From contig NZ_VEWK01000002.1 in the NCBI RefSeq assembly GCF_006376675.1, positions 587,045-651,044 on the forward strand: 64,000 nt of DNA. The letters are read 5' to 3'. The notes below the pieces were generated by a model. The model worked only from the letters and a program-made list of their open reading frames with translations, was not told the DNA's origin and searched no databases. A program made the position numbers and the translations under genes. Positions 1 through 8,711 of this stretch are shown in pieces. The first letter of the stretch is position 1, and every line of letters starts with the position of its first letter. The DNA is from Brucella pecoris (lineage in GTDB: Bacteria; Pseudomonadota; Alphaproteobacteria; Rhizobiales; Rhizobiaceae).

Positions 1-150
1 CGAGCATCATCGAAGTAACTGAAATTGGGTGAGAAAACCTGGATACCATCATCATAACAACCGGCCTTCATAAACAATTAGCATGCACACTATATCTGCA
101 TACGGCTTTTCAATTTAATCTTCTAGTTCGCTTTCAGGCAAAAACAATCG

Positions 151-1542
151 TCAATCTTGTGTCAACGGCAACACGACCCGGACACCCAAGCCACCGAACG
201 AACTCTTGCCAAGATGCAGGCTACCGCCATATTCGCGAACAGTGTCCTGTACGATCGCCAGCCCAAGCCCCGTTCCTGGTTTCGTTTCATCGACACGGCT
301 GCCGCGCTTCAGCGCCGCCTCGATCTTGTCCGATGCCAGACCAGGCCCGTCATCTTCTATCAGGACTTCAAACTGTCGTTGTTCCCCAGAAGTAGGGGCA
401 AGCCTGATGTTGATACGTTTACGGCCCCATTTACCTGCATTTTCAAGGAGATTGCCGACCATCTCTTCCAGATCCTCCCGTTCCCCGGCAAAAACCGCGT
501 TGGGCAGGTCATTCCTGAAGGTAACGCTGAAAGCTGGATTGAGTTTCGCGGTCACGCGCTGCATACGTTCGAGAACCGGGGGCACGGGCGTGCGAAAGAC
601 CACGCTGTCCCGTTGTGCCGCGATGCGCGCGCGTTGCAGATAATGCTGGATCTGAACCTGCATCGCCTCGCTCTGCTCCTGAACGATGCGCCCGTGTTCG
701 CCACCCATACTCCGCGCCTCGTTGACCAGCACGGAGAGCGGGGTTTTGAGAGAATGCGCAAGGTTGCCGACCTGCGTTCTCGAACGCTCGACAATGCGGC
801 GATTGTTTTCGATCAGCGCGTTCATTTCACTGGCGAGCGGTGCAATTTCGACAGGCAGCGAGGCGTCGAGCTTTGACGAGCGTCCCTCGCGAATATCAGC
901 CAACGCCTGGCGCACCTTGTCGAGCGGGCGCAGGCCGAACAGGATCACGGCTGCATTGATGAGAATACTCCCGATACCGAAGATCGCCAGATAAGTTGCG
1001 AGGCTGGTTCTGAAATCGGATATCTCGTTCAGAACCTCGCTGAGATTGCCCATGACGCGAAAGCGCGCCACGCGGTTGGCATTGTCCAGAACCACTTCAG
1101 TTTCGACGATGAAAAGCTCCTCGCCGTTAAGGCCCGGCAGGGTGTAGCTACGCATGAAGGAGCTGTCGAAGGGTGCCTGCGTGATCGGCATTTCCGGAAC
1201 GAAACGCCCGATCAGCGAGGGCGACTGCAGTTTTCCGGTCAGGTTTGGCGTGACGGGATCGACTGACCAATACCAGCCGGAGAGCGGACTGGAATAGCGC
1301 AACTCACCCAGTTCCGGACGTCCCTGCAACGAGCCCTCGCCCGACGTGCTGACGGCACCGACAAGGCTGAAAAGATGGGCGGTCAGCAGGCGTTCGAAAT
1401 TGCTGCGTGCCGCATCGCCATAAAGCGACCCGATGAAGGTGGCCACCACCACAAGTGCTACGATGACCCAGATCGTCGAAAGGGTGACAACGCGGACCGC
1501 GAGCGAACGAAGAGGAGGAAAGACGCGAAGAAGCTTCTTCAG
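151..1542 (-). CDS. feuQ: FeuQ-like sensor histidine kinase
   Basis: Inner-membrane sensor kinase, about 463 residues from the proposed start. A first membrane segment near the N-terminus is followed by a periplasmic sensor region, a second membrane segment (VILFGL region) with a HAMP-like linker, and a HisKA helix with AHSLKTPLSVL (His is the phosphoacceptor). The ATPase domain shows NLLENAGKW (N box), EDDGPGL (G1) and GTGLGLAIVQD (G2). The first ordinary start in frame (GTG at 1452) would cut into the first membrane helix. Extending to CTG at 1542 restores a basic N-terminus (KKLLRVFPPLRSL) and creates a CTGA overlap with the feuP stop. No ATG, GTG or TTG was found in frame between 1452 and the stretch of feuP I read above 1542. 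Family assignment rests on the FeuP-like partner and the adjacent FeuN-like gene; in Sinorhizobium meliloti this system controls cyclic glucan export. Confidence 0.8.
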   Translation of the reverse strand: MKKLLRVFPPLRSLAVRVVTLSTIWVIVALVVVATFIGSLYGDAARSNFERLLTAHLFSLVGAVSTSGEGSLQGRPELGELRYSSPLSGWYWSVDPVTPNLTGKLQSPSLIGRFVPEMPITQAPFDSSFMRSYTLPGLNGEELFIVETEVVLDNANRVARFRVMGNLSEVLNEISDFRTSLATYLAIFGIGSILINAAVILFGLRPLDKVRQALADIREGRSSKLDASLPVEIAPLASEMNALIENNRRIVERSRTQVGNLAHSLKTPLSVLVNEARSMGGEHGRIVQEQSEAMQVQIQHYLQRARIAAQRDSVVFRTPVPPVLERMQRVTAKLNPAFSVTFRNDLPNAVFAGEREDLEEMVGNLLENAGKWGRKRINIRLAPTSGEQRQFEVLIEDDGPGLASDKIEAALKRGSRVDETKPGTGLGLAIVQDTVREYGGSLHLGKSSFGGLGVRVVLPLTQD

Positions 1543-2234
1543 TTGTCGTTGCCTTTCGTTTCGCCCTCGACCTCCCCTTCGGAGCGGATGCGATAGCCCA
1601 TGCCGCGCACCGTCTCGATCAGGTCGACACCCATCTTTTTGCGCAGGCGACCGACAAAGACTTCAATCGTGTTGGAATCGCGATCGAAATCCTGATCATA
1701 AAGGTGCTCGACCAGTTCAGTACGCGAGACCACCTCGTCCATATGATGCATCAGATAGGATAGGAGCCGGTATTCGTGCGAGGTAAGCTTGAGCGCGACG
1801 CCGTTGACACTCGCCTTCGACGTTTTCGTATCGAGATAGAGCGGCCCGCAGACAAGTTCCGACGAAGCATGTCCCGCGGCACGGCGGATCAGCGCGCGCA
1901 GCCGCGCCAGCACTTCCTCGATATGGAAAGGCTTGGCCACATAGTCGTCGGCACCCGCATCGATACCGGCGACCTTGTCGCTCCAGCGGTCGCGGGCAGT
2001 GAGCATTAGAACGGGCATGGTGCGCCCGCTGCGCCGCCAGCGCTCCACGACGCTGATGCCGTCCATGCGCGGCAGGCCGATGTCGAGCACCACAGCATCA
2101 TAAGGCTCGGTATCGCCGAGATAATGTCCTTCTTCGCCGTCATAGGCGCGATCAACCACGTAACCGGCCGCAGCCATCGCTTCGGAAAGCTGCCGGTTCA
2201 GGTCCTTGTCGTCTTCAACGATCAGGATACGCAA
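1539..2234 (-). CDS. feuP: FeuP-like response regulator, OmpR/PhoB class
   Basis: Cytoplasmic DNA-binding response regulator of 231 residues. The receiver domain starts MRILIVEDDKDL, with acidic pocket ED at 7-9, phospho-accepting D51 in VVLDIGLP, and the conserved K in YVAKPFH. The C-terminal winged helix carries SHEYRLLSYLMHH and the recognition region DRDSNTIEVFVGRLRKKMG. The start chosen is a TTG: it gives the family's usual first residues and sits nine bases after an AGGGAG ribosome binding site. A longer reading to 2252 would begin upstream of that site. It is followed by feuQ with a four-base overlap. Sequence identity to rhizobial FeuP is from memory but strong over the whole length. 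Confidence 0.88.
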   Translation of the reverse strand: MRILIVEDDKDLNRQLSEAMAAAGYVVDRAYDGEEGHYLGDTEPYDAVVLDIGLPRMDGISVVERWRRSGRTMPVLMLTARDRWSDKVAGIDAGADDYVAKPFHIEEVLARLRALIRRAAGHASSELVCGPLYLDTKTSKASVNGVALKLTSHEYRLLSYLMHHMDEVVSRTELVEHLYDQDFDRDSNTIEVFVGRLRKKMGVDLIETVRGMGYRIRSEGEVEGETKGNDN

Positions 2235-2281
2235 GCGGACATTCTCCCTCAATTCATGAAAAACAGCAGTAAATGCCGTTG

Positions 2282-2581
2282 TTATTGAGCGGGAACGGCC
2301 ACTTCAACGCGGCGCGGACGCTCACCATCACGGCCCGGCACGAGCACGACGACCACGCACATGGGGCGGCCGTTCTGAGTCGTGGCGGTTGCCTTGGCAA
2401 GCTGGCCGCCCTGCTGGGCAGCCACCTGTTCGCCGACCGCCGCACAATCTCCGGCGGCAGCGACTATGAGATTGGACTTCTGCGGCGCAGTGATCGGCAA
2501 GGCACCGGCATCGACCGGCAGCAAGCCAATACTAACCGCGAGAAGCGCGAAAACTTTGAGTACAGAGTTCTGTTTCATCAT
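2282..2581 (-). CDS. feuN: FeuN-like small periplasmic protein
   Basis: Small exported protein of 99 residues. It has a Sec-type signal peptide (basic MMKQ, hydrophobic VLKVFALLAVSIGLL, probable cleavage near DAGA). The mature part has two cysteines (GDCAAVG and PMCVVVV) that could form a disulfide, and a C-terminal strand-rich stretch (MCVVVVLVPGRDGERPRRV). It lies 47 bases upstream of feuP in the same direction. In S. meliloti the small periplasmic protein FeuN is encoded next to feuPQ and restrains the kinase FeuQ, so position, size and export signal all fit. The name is inferred from context rather than from a clear motif. Confidence 0.65.
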   Translation of the reverse strand: MMKQNSVLKVFALLAVSIGLLPVDAGALPITAPQKSNLIVAAAGDCAAVGEQVAAQQGGQLAKATATTQNGRPMCVVVVLVPGRDGERPRRVEVAVPAQ

Positions 2582-2682
2582 GCCGCCTTATATAGCGCCC
2601 GAGAGCTGAACGATGCATGAACAACCATTCGTCTTCCGGGCCCAAAGGAAAATTCAGCCTCTGACTATCACGCTTTGTGAAA

Positions 2683-2889
2683 TTATGAAATGCGTGAAGT
2701 TGCCCCGATACGCCCGATTATCGTAACAATTCCGGCAATTGCGGTCGCCAGTTGCAGCAGAACATCCGTTAAGGCACCCTGATCGATCACATCGGTCGCC
2801 ACGCCGAAAATGCCCGCAAGTGAGAGAAATAGCGCGACGAGACCAGCCCAGACCGTGCGCGAAAGATACCATGATTTATCTGCGTTCAT
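2683..2889 (-). CDS. Small two-helix membrane protein after the GTA tail genes (holin candidate)
   Basis: 68-residue protein with a short charged start (MNADKSWYLSRTVW), two predicted membrane helices (about 14-32 and 40-60) and a basic tail (GRIGATSRIS). It begins 12 bases after the stop of the giant tail-tip gene with an AGGGAT ribosome binding site, so it is probably the last gene of the GTA operon. Size and topology resemble small phage holins, but no diagnostic motif exists and no endolysin lies beside it. In Rhodobacter the GTA lysis genes sit elsewhere. It could equally be an unrelated small membrane protein. Confidence 0.6.
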   Translation of the reverse strand: MNADKSWYLSRTVWAGLVALFLSLAGIFGVATDVIDQGALTDVLLQLATAIAGIVTIIGRIGATSRIS

Positions 2890-2901
2890 ATTTTATCCCT
2901 A

Positions 2902-5900
2902 TCAGTTGATGGTTGCAGCAACGTCCAGATGCGCAAAATCGCCCGGACCGCTCTTTGCGCCGATCATTGCGACACGAAACTGGAATGCCGTATTGCCGAT
3001 ATCGACCTGCCTTTCGGCCAATCCATAAATCCATGAAGGCGCCAATGTCTGGGTACTTCGTATCAACGTTCCATCCCGCCAGATTTCGATGCGATAGGCC
3101 TCACGCTCTTCGCCAAGCGGAATATCCTCGCCAAGCCAGTCGTCGGCATCGATACGCCCGCGCCTGATCCAGCCAAAAGACAGATCGCCATTCGCCAGCC
3201 GCCCCCCCTTCGGATGAACCGGGCTGAGTGGACGTAAGCCGCGCATGCCGCCGCTCGACCGAACCGTATCGAAATACTCATCCGAAAAAGCCTTGCCAGC
3301 CGTTCCCACACGCCAGTTGAGTTCAAGGCTGATTTCTGACGCCTGCAGACCGACAGAAACAACCGAGCCATCCAGCAATATGAAGGGTGTCTCGGCTTCC
3401 TTCAGGACCGACGCGGCCCGCTCTGTCCCAAGCTGTCCGCGCAAGAGACGGCGAAGCTTCCAGCGGTTGAGACCGATTTCCTCCGCATCCAGAAACTGGA
3501 ACACTTCCCATTCACCATCAGGTGCTCGCAACAGAGCCGTGTTGGCTCCGTTCAGTATCTGCGCCATTGGCCGTGATTGTAGCTCGCCCGAATAAAGCAC
3601 AACCTCAACGGACTGCCCCTCGATCAAGCGTCCGCTCGGAGCGCCTTCAAGCGGTGCAGTCAACTCGCCCATGATTGCCCGGTCCTGCACGATGGTGCGT
3701 TCCGTGAAACCATCTTCTGAAGGTGACGCGAACACAGCCGCGCCGCGCCATGGCTTTGCATGACAGGCAATGCGGAATTGTCCGGCTGCCTCCTCCGCGC
3801 CGGGCCAGAGCGGCAAATCAATAAGATGAAAGATCGGCTTCATATCGAGAGCCGGGCCGCCGCCGGGGCTGGTCGGCGTTTTGCCGTGATCGGCAAAGGC
3901 GATGTTCGGTGCCAGCGCGATTGCGCGGACAGTGCGGATTTCCCCGTCGTCCAGACCCGTGACAACATAGTTGCGCTCGCCGCCCATAATACCAAGCCGT
4001 ACGCGATCTCCCACGTGAAGCGCGGCCATCGACCATGGCAGCGCAAAATCCACCGAACGCCGCTCCGCATAGCGCCGCGCTATCCAGGCTTCGGCGAGCG
4101 CCGTTGCCTGCCCCTGTTCCATGACACCGGAAAGGCTCAGCGTTTCCGTGCCCTGCCCCTCCTCACGGCGGACCGAAGCACCAGTAATCTGGAAATCGCG
4201 CAGCGGATCGTTGCAATAAAGCTCCGCCACGGAGGGCAGGTCATCGCGATCTTCGATCGTGACCGTGAGCGCTTCCCGGTCATCCGGCTGAACGTAATCA
4301 GACAATTCGAGCCCCGCGCCCGCACGCGTGATGCTTTTGAACACGAAGCGCCCAGCCTGTTCATAACCATGAACGCCAAAGACATTGAGCAGTGGCTCCA
4401 GCACGCCCCGCGCGCTCGATGGCTCACTGATGATAAACCCTGAAAGATAGCCATCGGCACCGGCGCAATCAGCTTCCGGCAAGCCAAAATCCTTGAGGAT
4501 GCCTGCAATCAGTTCGTCCAGCGATACACCGCTGATGCGCCCGTTCAGCCAATGGCCGAGACGCCAGTTTTCCGTATCGCCCCACGTGTCGGCAGCCAGC
4601 GGGAATTCTGGAAACGGCCTCGTATCCCAAGACCAGAGATAGATGCGATCCTTATCCAGCATCCGCCCGCCATAGAGCGGGGAAACCGGATTATTGTCCT
4701 GCCAGTGGCGATAATGCGCGCGCAGAAAGCGATCCATGCCGATATCCGCGCGTGACCCGTTGGAAAAATACGGTGTTGCGTTTTCTGATGATTTCGGGTC
4801 AGGGAAAACATTCGGCTGGTTCGGCCCCTTGTCGACTGCGGGACAGCCAAGTTCAGTGAACCAGAACGGCTTCGACTGCGGTATCCACGCCGTCGGTTGC
4901 GCAGCTTCGGCCCCTGCAATGCGGTTATAATGCCGGTTGCTCCACCAGCCTTCGAGGTCTTTGTAGCGATAGACCCATGGCTTGCCCGCCAGACCATCCG
5001 TAATAGGCGAACGCCTGCGGGCCTCGCGGTCTTCGGCATTTGCGTAATACCAGTCATAGCCCTCGCCTGACGCGACGTGACCCGCCAAGCCATCCAGATC
5101 ATAGGCCGTATCGAACCCATCCGGATTGCCATTGTCGAGATCATGATCGCGCCAGTCGGCAAGCGGCATGTAATTGTCGATACCGATGGCATCGATGGCC
5201 GGGTGAGACCATAGCGGGTCAAGATTGAAGAACAGGTCACCGCTGCCATCCTGCGCCTGATAGCCGAAATATTCCGACCAATCAGCGCCATAGGTGATCC
5301 TGCAGCCAGCACCGAGCCTTGCCCGCATTTCGGCGGCCAGCGTGCAGAGATGCGCGACGAAGGGAAAACTGTCCTGTCCATTGCGGATGCCGGTGAGCCC
5401 ACGCAGCTCCGACCCGAGGAGAAAGGCGTCCACGCCCCCCGCCTGTTGGGCCAGCTCGGCGCAATGGTTGAGGAAGCGGCGATAGCCCCATTGTCCATCG
5501 ACAAAGGCCTGCACCTGTTCGCCAGCAGCGGGTGTCTTGTCCGGCGAACCGGCGACGCCAACGGCAGGATGACAGGTGATGCGCCCGCGCCATGGATAGG
5601 CAGGCTGGCCGATGCCGCCATAGGGCGACGACAACTGATTGCCTTCCGGCACATCCATCATGATGAAAGGGTATAAAGTTACCTTGAGGCCACGCGCTTT
5701 CGCATCGCGAATGGCGGCGATCACGCTTTGATCGGATGGCGTTCCACCATAGGCCGCCCCCTCGCCGATTCTGGAGATAAGATGCGCGTCGGCTCGCGAC
5801 ACATTTTCTACCTTCCAGACATGGCTCGGCTTGCGGGCTGAAAGCGCGGTAACACCGGGACGAATGCGGCAGGAACCGGCACGCAAATCGTCGCCGAACC

Positions 5901-6708
5901 ATGGCAGCACAATCGCAACATGGCGCAGGTCAGGACAAAGCGTTTGCAGCTCGTCCATTGAAGCGTTCCAGTCGCTGTGCGCGCGCAGAATATTGCGGTT
6001 GATCCAGCGCTTCTGACCGGCGAGCGGTTCGTCACTCACCGGATCAGGCGAGAGTCCGAACTCCGTCGAACCGGGGATCAGCGCCACCGCCCGGACGGAT
6101 TGCGCAACCTTGCCGATGGGCCGCATCACTTCGAACTGGAACTGCGGCAGACGATTGCCGAACCGGTCGAGCGGAATGCGCTCGAACACCACATAGGCCG
6201 TGCCGCGATAGGCAGGCGCGTTTCCTGCCCCCTGTTTCGCCTCGATCAGCGGATCGGGAGCCTGCGTATCCGTGCCGCGATAAACACGCATTTCAATCTC
6301 GGTGAGATCGAGTTCCTGTCCGTCGGCCCATATGCGGCGAATGCTGGCTATCGAACCTTCCGCGACAGCATAGGCGGCATTGCCGAAATAGCTGTAGCTG
6401 GTGACTTTCGGTCCGCCCTTGCCGCCCTGGCGTTCCGTGGTCTTGTGTTCCTCGAAGCGGGTCGCCCAGATGAGCGTGCCGGAAACCCGGACAGTGCCAT
6501 AGACGAAGGGCAGAGCCGCGCCTTCTTCGGCGGTGGCGACACGCCCGCCGTTCAGCCGCGCACCTTCGACATGACGTGTGGAATTGATGAGCGCATTGTC
6601 GATGGCATAGCCGCCCATCGCGCCAAGACCCGCGCCGATAGCAGCACCGACAGGTCCGAAGATGCCGCCGACCGCAGCACCTACCGCTTGCAAAACGATT
6701 GTGGCCAT
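2902..6708 (-). CDS. GTA giant tail-tip/host-specificity protein (RcGTA g15-like)
   Basis: Very large tail-tip protein of 1268 residues. The N-terminus is glycine-rich and hydrophobic (VGAAVGGIFGPVGAAIGAGLG), as in phage tail hub proteins. It is followed by a central TIM-barrel glycoside-hydrolase-like GTA domain (around 430-760, with GIDNYMPLADWRDHD and KPFWFTELGCPAVDKG) and a C-terminal putative phage tail domain. It is the last structural gene of the cluster, three bases after the NlpC/P60 peptidase gene. In gene transfer agents this protein forms the baseplate tip that contacts and locally degrades the recipient envelope. No frameshift seen. Confidence 0.93.
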   Translation of the reverse strand: MATIVLQAVGAAVGGIFGPVGAAIGAGLGAMGGYAIDNALINSTRHVEGARLNGGRVATAEEGAALPFVYGTVRVSGTLIWATRFEEHKTTERQGGKGGPKVTSYSYFGNAAYAVAEGSIASIRRIWADGQELDLTEIEMRVYRGTDTQAPDPLIEAKQGAGNAPAYRGTAYVVFERIPLDRFGNRLPQFQFEVMRPIGKVAQSVRAVALIPGSTEFGLSPDPVSDEPLAGQKRWINRNILRAHSDWNASMDELQTLCPDLRHVAIVLPWFGDDLRAGSCRIRPGVTALSARKPSHVWKVENVSRADAHLISRIGEGAAYGGTPSDQSVIAAIRDAKARGLKVTLYPFIMMDVPEGNQLSSPYGGIGQPAYPWRGRITCHPAVGVAGSPDKTPAAGEQVQAFVDGQWGYRRFLNHCAELAQQAGGVDAFLLGSELRGLTGIRNGQDSFPFVAHLCTLAAEMRARLGAGCRITYGADWSEYFGYQAQDGSGDLFFNLDPLWSHPAIDAIGIDNYMPLADWRDHDLDNGNPDGFDTAYDLDGLAGHVASGEGYDWYYANAEDREARRRSPITDGLAGKPWVYRYKDLEGWWSNRHYNRIAGAEAAQPTAWIPQSKPFWFTELGCPAVDKGPNQPNVFPDPKSSENATPYFSNGSRADIGMDRFLRAHYRHWQDNNPVSPLYGGRMLDKDRIYLWSWDTRPFPEFPLAADTWGDTENWRLGHWLNGRISGVSLDELIAGILKDFGLPEADCAGADGYLSGFIISEPSSARGVLEPLLNVFGVHGYEQAGRFVFKSITRAGAGLELSDYVQPDDREALTVTIEDRDDLPSVAELYCNDPLRDFQITGASVRREEGQGTETLSLSGVMEQGQATALAEAWIARRYAERRSVDFALPWSMAALHVGDRVRLGIMGGERNYVVTGLDDGEIRTVRAIALAPNIAFADHGKTPTSPGGGPALDMKPIFHLIDLPLWPGAEEAAGQFRIACHAKPWRGAAVFASPSEDGFTERTIVQDRAIMGELTAPLEGAPSGRLIEGQSVEVVLYSGELQSRPMAQILNGANTALLRAPDGEWEVFQFLDAEEIGLNRWKLRRLLRGQLGTERAASVLKEAETPFILLDGSVVSVGLQASEISLELNWRVGTAGKAFSDEYFDTVRSSGGMRGLRPLSPVHPKGGRLANGDLSFGWIRRGRIDADDWLGEDIPLGEEREAYRIEIWRDGTLIRSTQTLAPSWIYGLAERQVDIGNTAFQFRVAMIGAKSGPGDFAHLDVAATIN

Positions 6709-6711
6709 GAA

Positions 6712-7146
6712 TCAGATTTTCCGTTCGGGAAAGATGAAAATTCCAGCGATGCGATTGCGCCATTGCGGCACCAGCACTGAAGCCATCACGCTATGCCCCT
6801 GATAGGCATGGATGAAACGGTTATCATGCGCCATGATGCCCAGATGCTTGGCCGCAAGTCCGGCCCGCCAGCGAAACACAACAACGTCGCCGGGCATTGG
6901 TACGGGAGAAGCCCGCCGGATCATGTGGCGGGACGCTGCCTCCAACATGGGATCGCCGGTCGAGACTTCAGCCCAGTCAGGCGCATAGACGGCGGGTGCT
7001 TCGGGTTCGTCCCCGTAAAGCGCCCGCCACACACCGCGCACCAGACCAAGGCAATCGCAACTGATACCGCGCGCAGAAGCGCCATGGCGAAAGGGCGTAC
7101 CGATCCACCGTTCCGCCTCGGACAGAATACCTTCCGCGATTGTCAT
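6712..7146 (-). CDS. NlpC/P60 family tail cell-wall peptidase (RcGTA g14-like)
   Basis: 144-residue tail-associated peptidase. The catalytic Cys lies in ISCDCLGLVRGVW and the His in AAKHLGIMAHDN, the usual order of NlpC/P60 hydrolases, preceded by GTPFRHGA. It probably opens peptidoglycan during DNA injection. The start overlaps the DUF2163 gene stop by four bases and the next gene begins three bases after its stop, so translation is coupled. The length matches the GTA and phage versions. Confidence 0.92.
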   Translation of the reverse strand: MTIAEGILSEAERWIGTPFRHGASARGISCDCLGLVRGVWRALYGDEPEAPAVYAPDWAEVSTGDPMLEAASRHMIRRASPVPMPGDVVVFRWRAGLAAKHLGIMAHDNRFIHAYQGHSVMASVLVPQWRNRIAGIFIFPERKI

Positions 7147-8018
7147 GGAACGAGTGCGCTCCCGTCATATTCATTGCCGCCATTGACATAGGCATAGGCC
7201 GCGTCATTGCCCGGAAGATGGGGGAAACCGCGAAAGTTCGCACCATTCGCGAACCTGGCCTTGCAGGTCGCAAAGCTCTTGTCGCAACCGGCTATGATGC
7301 GAAATGTATCTCCTTCGGAGATCGGCAGCACAGGCGATTCGGCCAGTTTGAGAACTTGCCCGGCATGAGCGGTCACGCGGACGCTCCGATCAGCATTCGC
7401 ACCGTCAGTCCAGCAAAGCATACCTCCCGAAAACCAGCCGGGCGCGAAGCTGTCCAGACCTGCCACAGTCAGGCTCAGACCATCCGCCGCCAGCACTGTT
7501 CCTTCCGCAAAGTAACGCGGATCGTTGACATCGACGCCGCAACGGCTGTCGCCCAGACTGGTATCGCAATGGCGCAAAACGCGGCGCCCGCGCACCGCGT
7601 CGAACGCTGCTGCAGCCCCTTTCAGTTCCATCACAAACCGACTGCCGGACCGGCTGATCTTGCCCGCCGTCCACCGACGCAGAAGCATATGCTGTCCGGG
7701 TTCCGACCAGTTCACCAGATAAGCCTCGATGGAGGCACCGTCATAGCGGCCCTGCTCGATATCGCTATCGCTGATCTTCGCTGACGACAGAACACCCTCG
7801 ACCTCGCCGCCTGCCGCCGACAGGCCGAGCGCGGTTGAGGCTTCGCTGCTGTTGAGACCGGTCAAGGGTTCGCAGGCAATTCCGCCCACCAGCAATGTGC
7901 GATCATGATCGGTAAAGCCCAGAACAACGCCGTCGCTTCGCCTGATAAGCCAGGCGAAGCAATGGCTTGTCACCTCACCCTGCAAATGTGATTCAAGTTC
8001 TGCCGGAACCGGGATCAT
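7143..8018 (-). CDS. DUF2163 tail hub protein (RcGTA g13-like)
   Basis: 291 residues beginning MIPVPAELESHLQGEVTSHC. It has the DUF2163 N-terminal domain (WLIRRSDGVVLGFTDHDRTL) and the C-terminal phage-BR0599-type region with conserved cysteines (HCDTSLGDSRCGVDVNDP and GCDKSFATCKARF). Such cysteine-rich hub proteins join the tail tube to the tip. ATGA overlaps on both sides with the DUF2460 and peptidase genes place it firmly in the tail operon. Confidence 0.92.
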   Translation of the reverse strand: MIPVPAELESHLQGEVTSHCFAWLIRRSDGVVLGFTDHDRTLLVGGIACEPLTGLNSSEASTALGLSAAGGEVEGVLSSAKISDSDIEQGRYDGASIEAYLVNWSEPGQHMLLRRWTAGKISRSGSRFVMELKGAAAAFDAVRGRRVLRHCDTSLGDSRCGVDVNDPRYFAEGTVLAADGLSLTVAGLDSFAPGWFSGGMLCWTDGANADRSVRVTAHAGQVLKLAESPVLPISEGDTFRIIAGCDKSFATCKARFANGANFRGFPHLPGNDAAYAYVNGGNEYDGSALVP

Positions 8019-8647
8019 ATCTTCACCTCTATGATCGGGATCGAAGGAATTTCGCCCGCCTGAAACGAGGCGATGCTTGCCGTCAGGCGATCCGTATCGA
8101 AACGCACCGGCACATCGAACAGAAATCCGGCGGTGATGATTGCGCCCGGCGTCGGCACGTAATCCGGTGAAAGTGTCACCGTTCCAGCGGTGTGATCGAC
8201 CGTGAAAGCTTCGCCTTCGGGCAGGATCACGCCATCTGCTGCAACCAGCACGGAACCGGCAACGGGATGTGTGATCGGGCGATCGTAACTCTCATAATGC
8301 TTGGCAAGCTGAAAACTGGCCTTCGCCCCATCGCCGACACCGATCGGCTGATCGCTCGCTTTGGGCGGGGCGCTGCTAATGGCTGACGAAAAATCGAAAG
8401 GATCGCGAAACCGGAATGCATGAAGCGACCCGCGCCGCGCTTCGAAGAAGGCCAGCACCTGCCTCAAATCATCCAGCGAGCGCAAACCGGTTCCGGCATC
8501 AAAATGCCTGCGGGAATGCGCCCACCGGGCATTACGCTTTTCCATGCCGGAGGTGAGTGTCACGATCTCATTGCGCCATTCCGGCCCACCCGTCGCCCCA
8601 AAGGAAACGCCGAGCGGGAAGCGCACATCATGAAAGGCTTCGATCAT
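8015..8647 (-). CDS. DUF2460 distal tail protein (RcGTA g12-like)
   Basis: 210 residues matching the TIGR02217/DUF2460 family throughout: FHDVRFPLGVSFGATGGPEW at the N-terminus, a central AFRFRDPFDFSS, and a C-terminal GFLFDVPVRFDTDRL. The product is the distal tail protein at the base of the tail tube. It overlaps the next gene by four bases. It is separated from the tape-measure gene by 61 bases that hold a palindromic repeat. Confidence 0.92.
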   Translation of the reverse strand: MIEAFHDVRFPLGVSFGATGGPEWRNEIVTLTSGMEKRNARWAHSRRHFDAGTGLRSLDDLRQVLAFFEARRGSLHAFRFRDPFDFSSAISSAPPKASDQPIGVGDGAKASFQLAKHYESYDRPITHPVAGSVLVAADGVILPEGEAFTVDHTAGTVTLSPDYVPTPGAIITAGFLFDVPVRFDTDRLTASIASFQAGEIPSIPIIEVKI

Positions 8648-8667
8648 GCTCTTGTTTCCTCACGCAC

Positions 8668-8711
8668 GATCTGGTCCGAAAACCGGTTCCCACTTTTCGG
8701 GATTATGCTCA
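8668..8711. repeat. Palindromic intergenic repeat, copy 1 (RIME/Bru-RS-like)
   Basis: A short imperfect hairpin with arms CCGAAAA (8676-8682) and TTTTCGG (8694-8700) around ACCGG, extending to the stop codon of the tape-measure gene. The same core recurs at 26058-26082. It resembles the short mosaic repeats scattered between genes in rhizobia and Brucella. Here it sits inside an otherwise tightly packed tail operon, where it could attenuate transcription or affect mRNA stability. Confidence 0.7.

Noticed and set aside
4545..5654. 369-codon frame within the giant tail-tip gene
   Set aside because: Same strand but another frame of an intact 1268-residue gene, with skewed Arg/Ser/Met composition.
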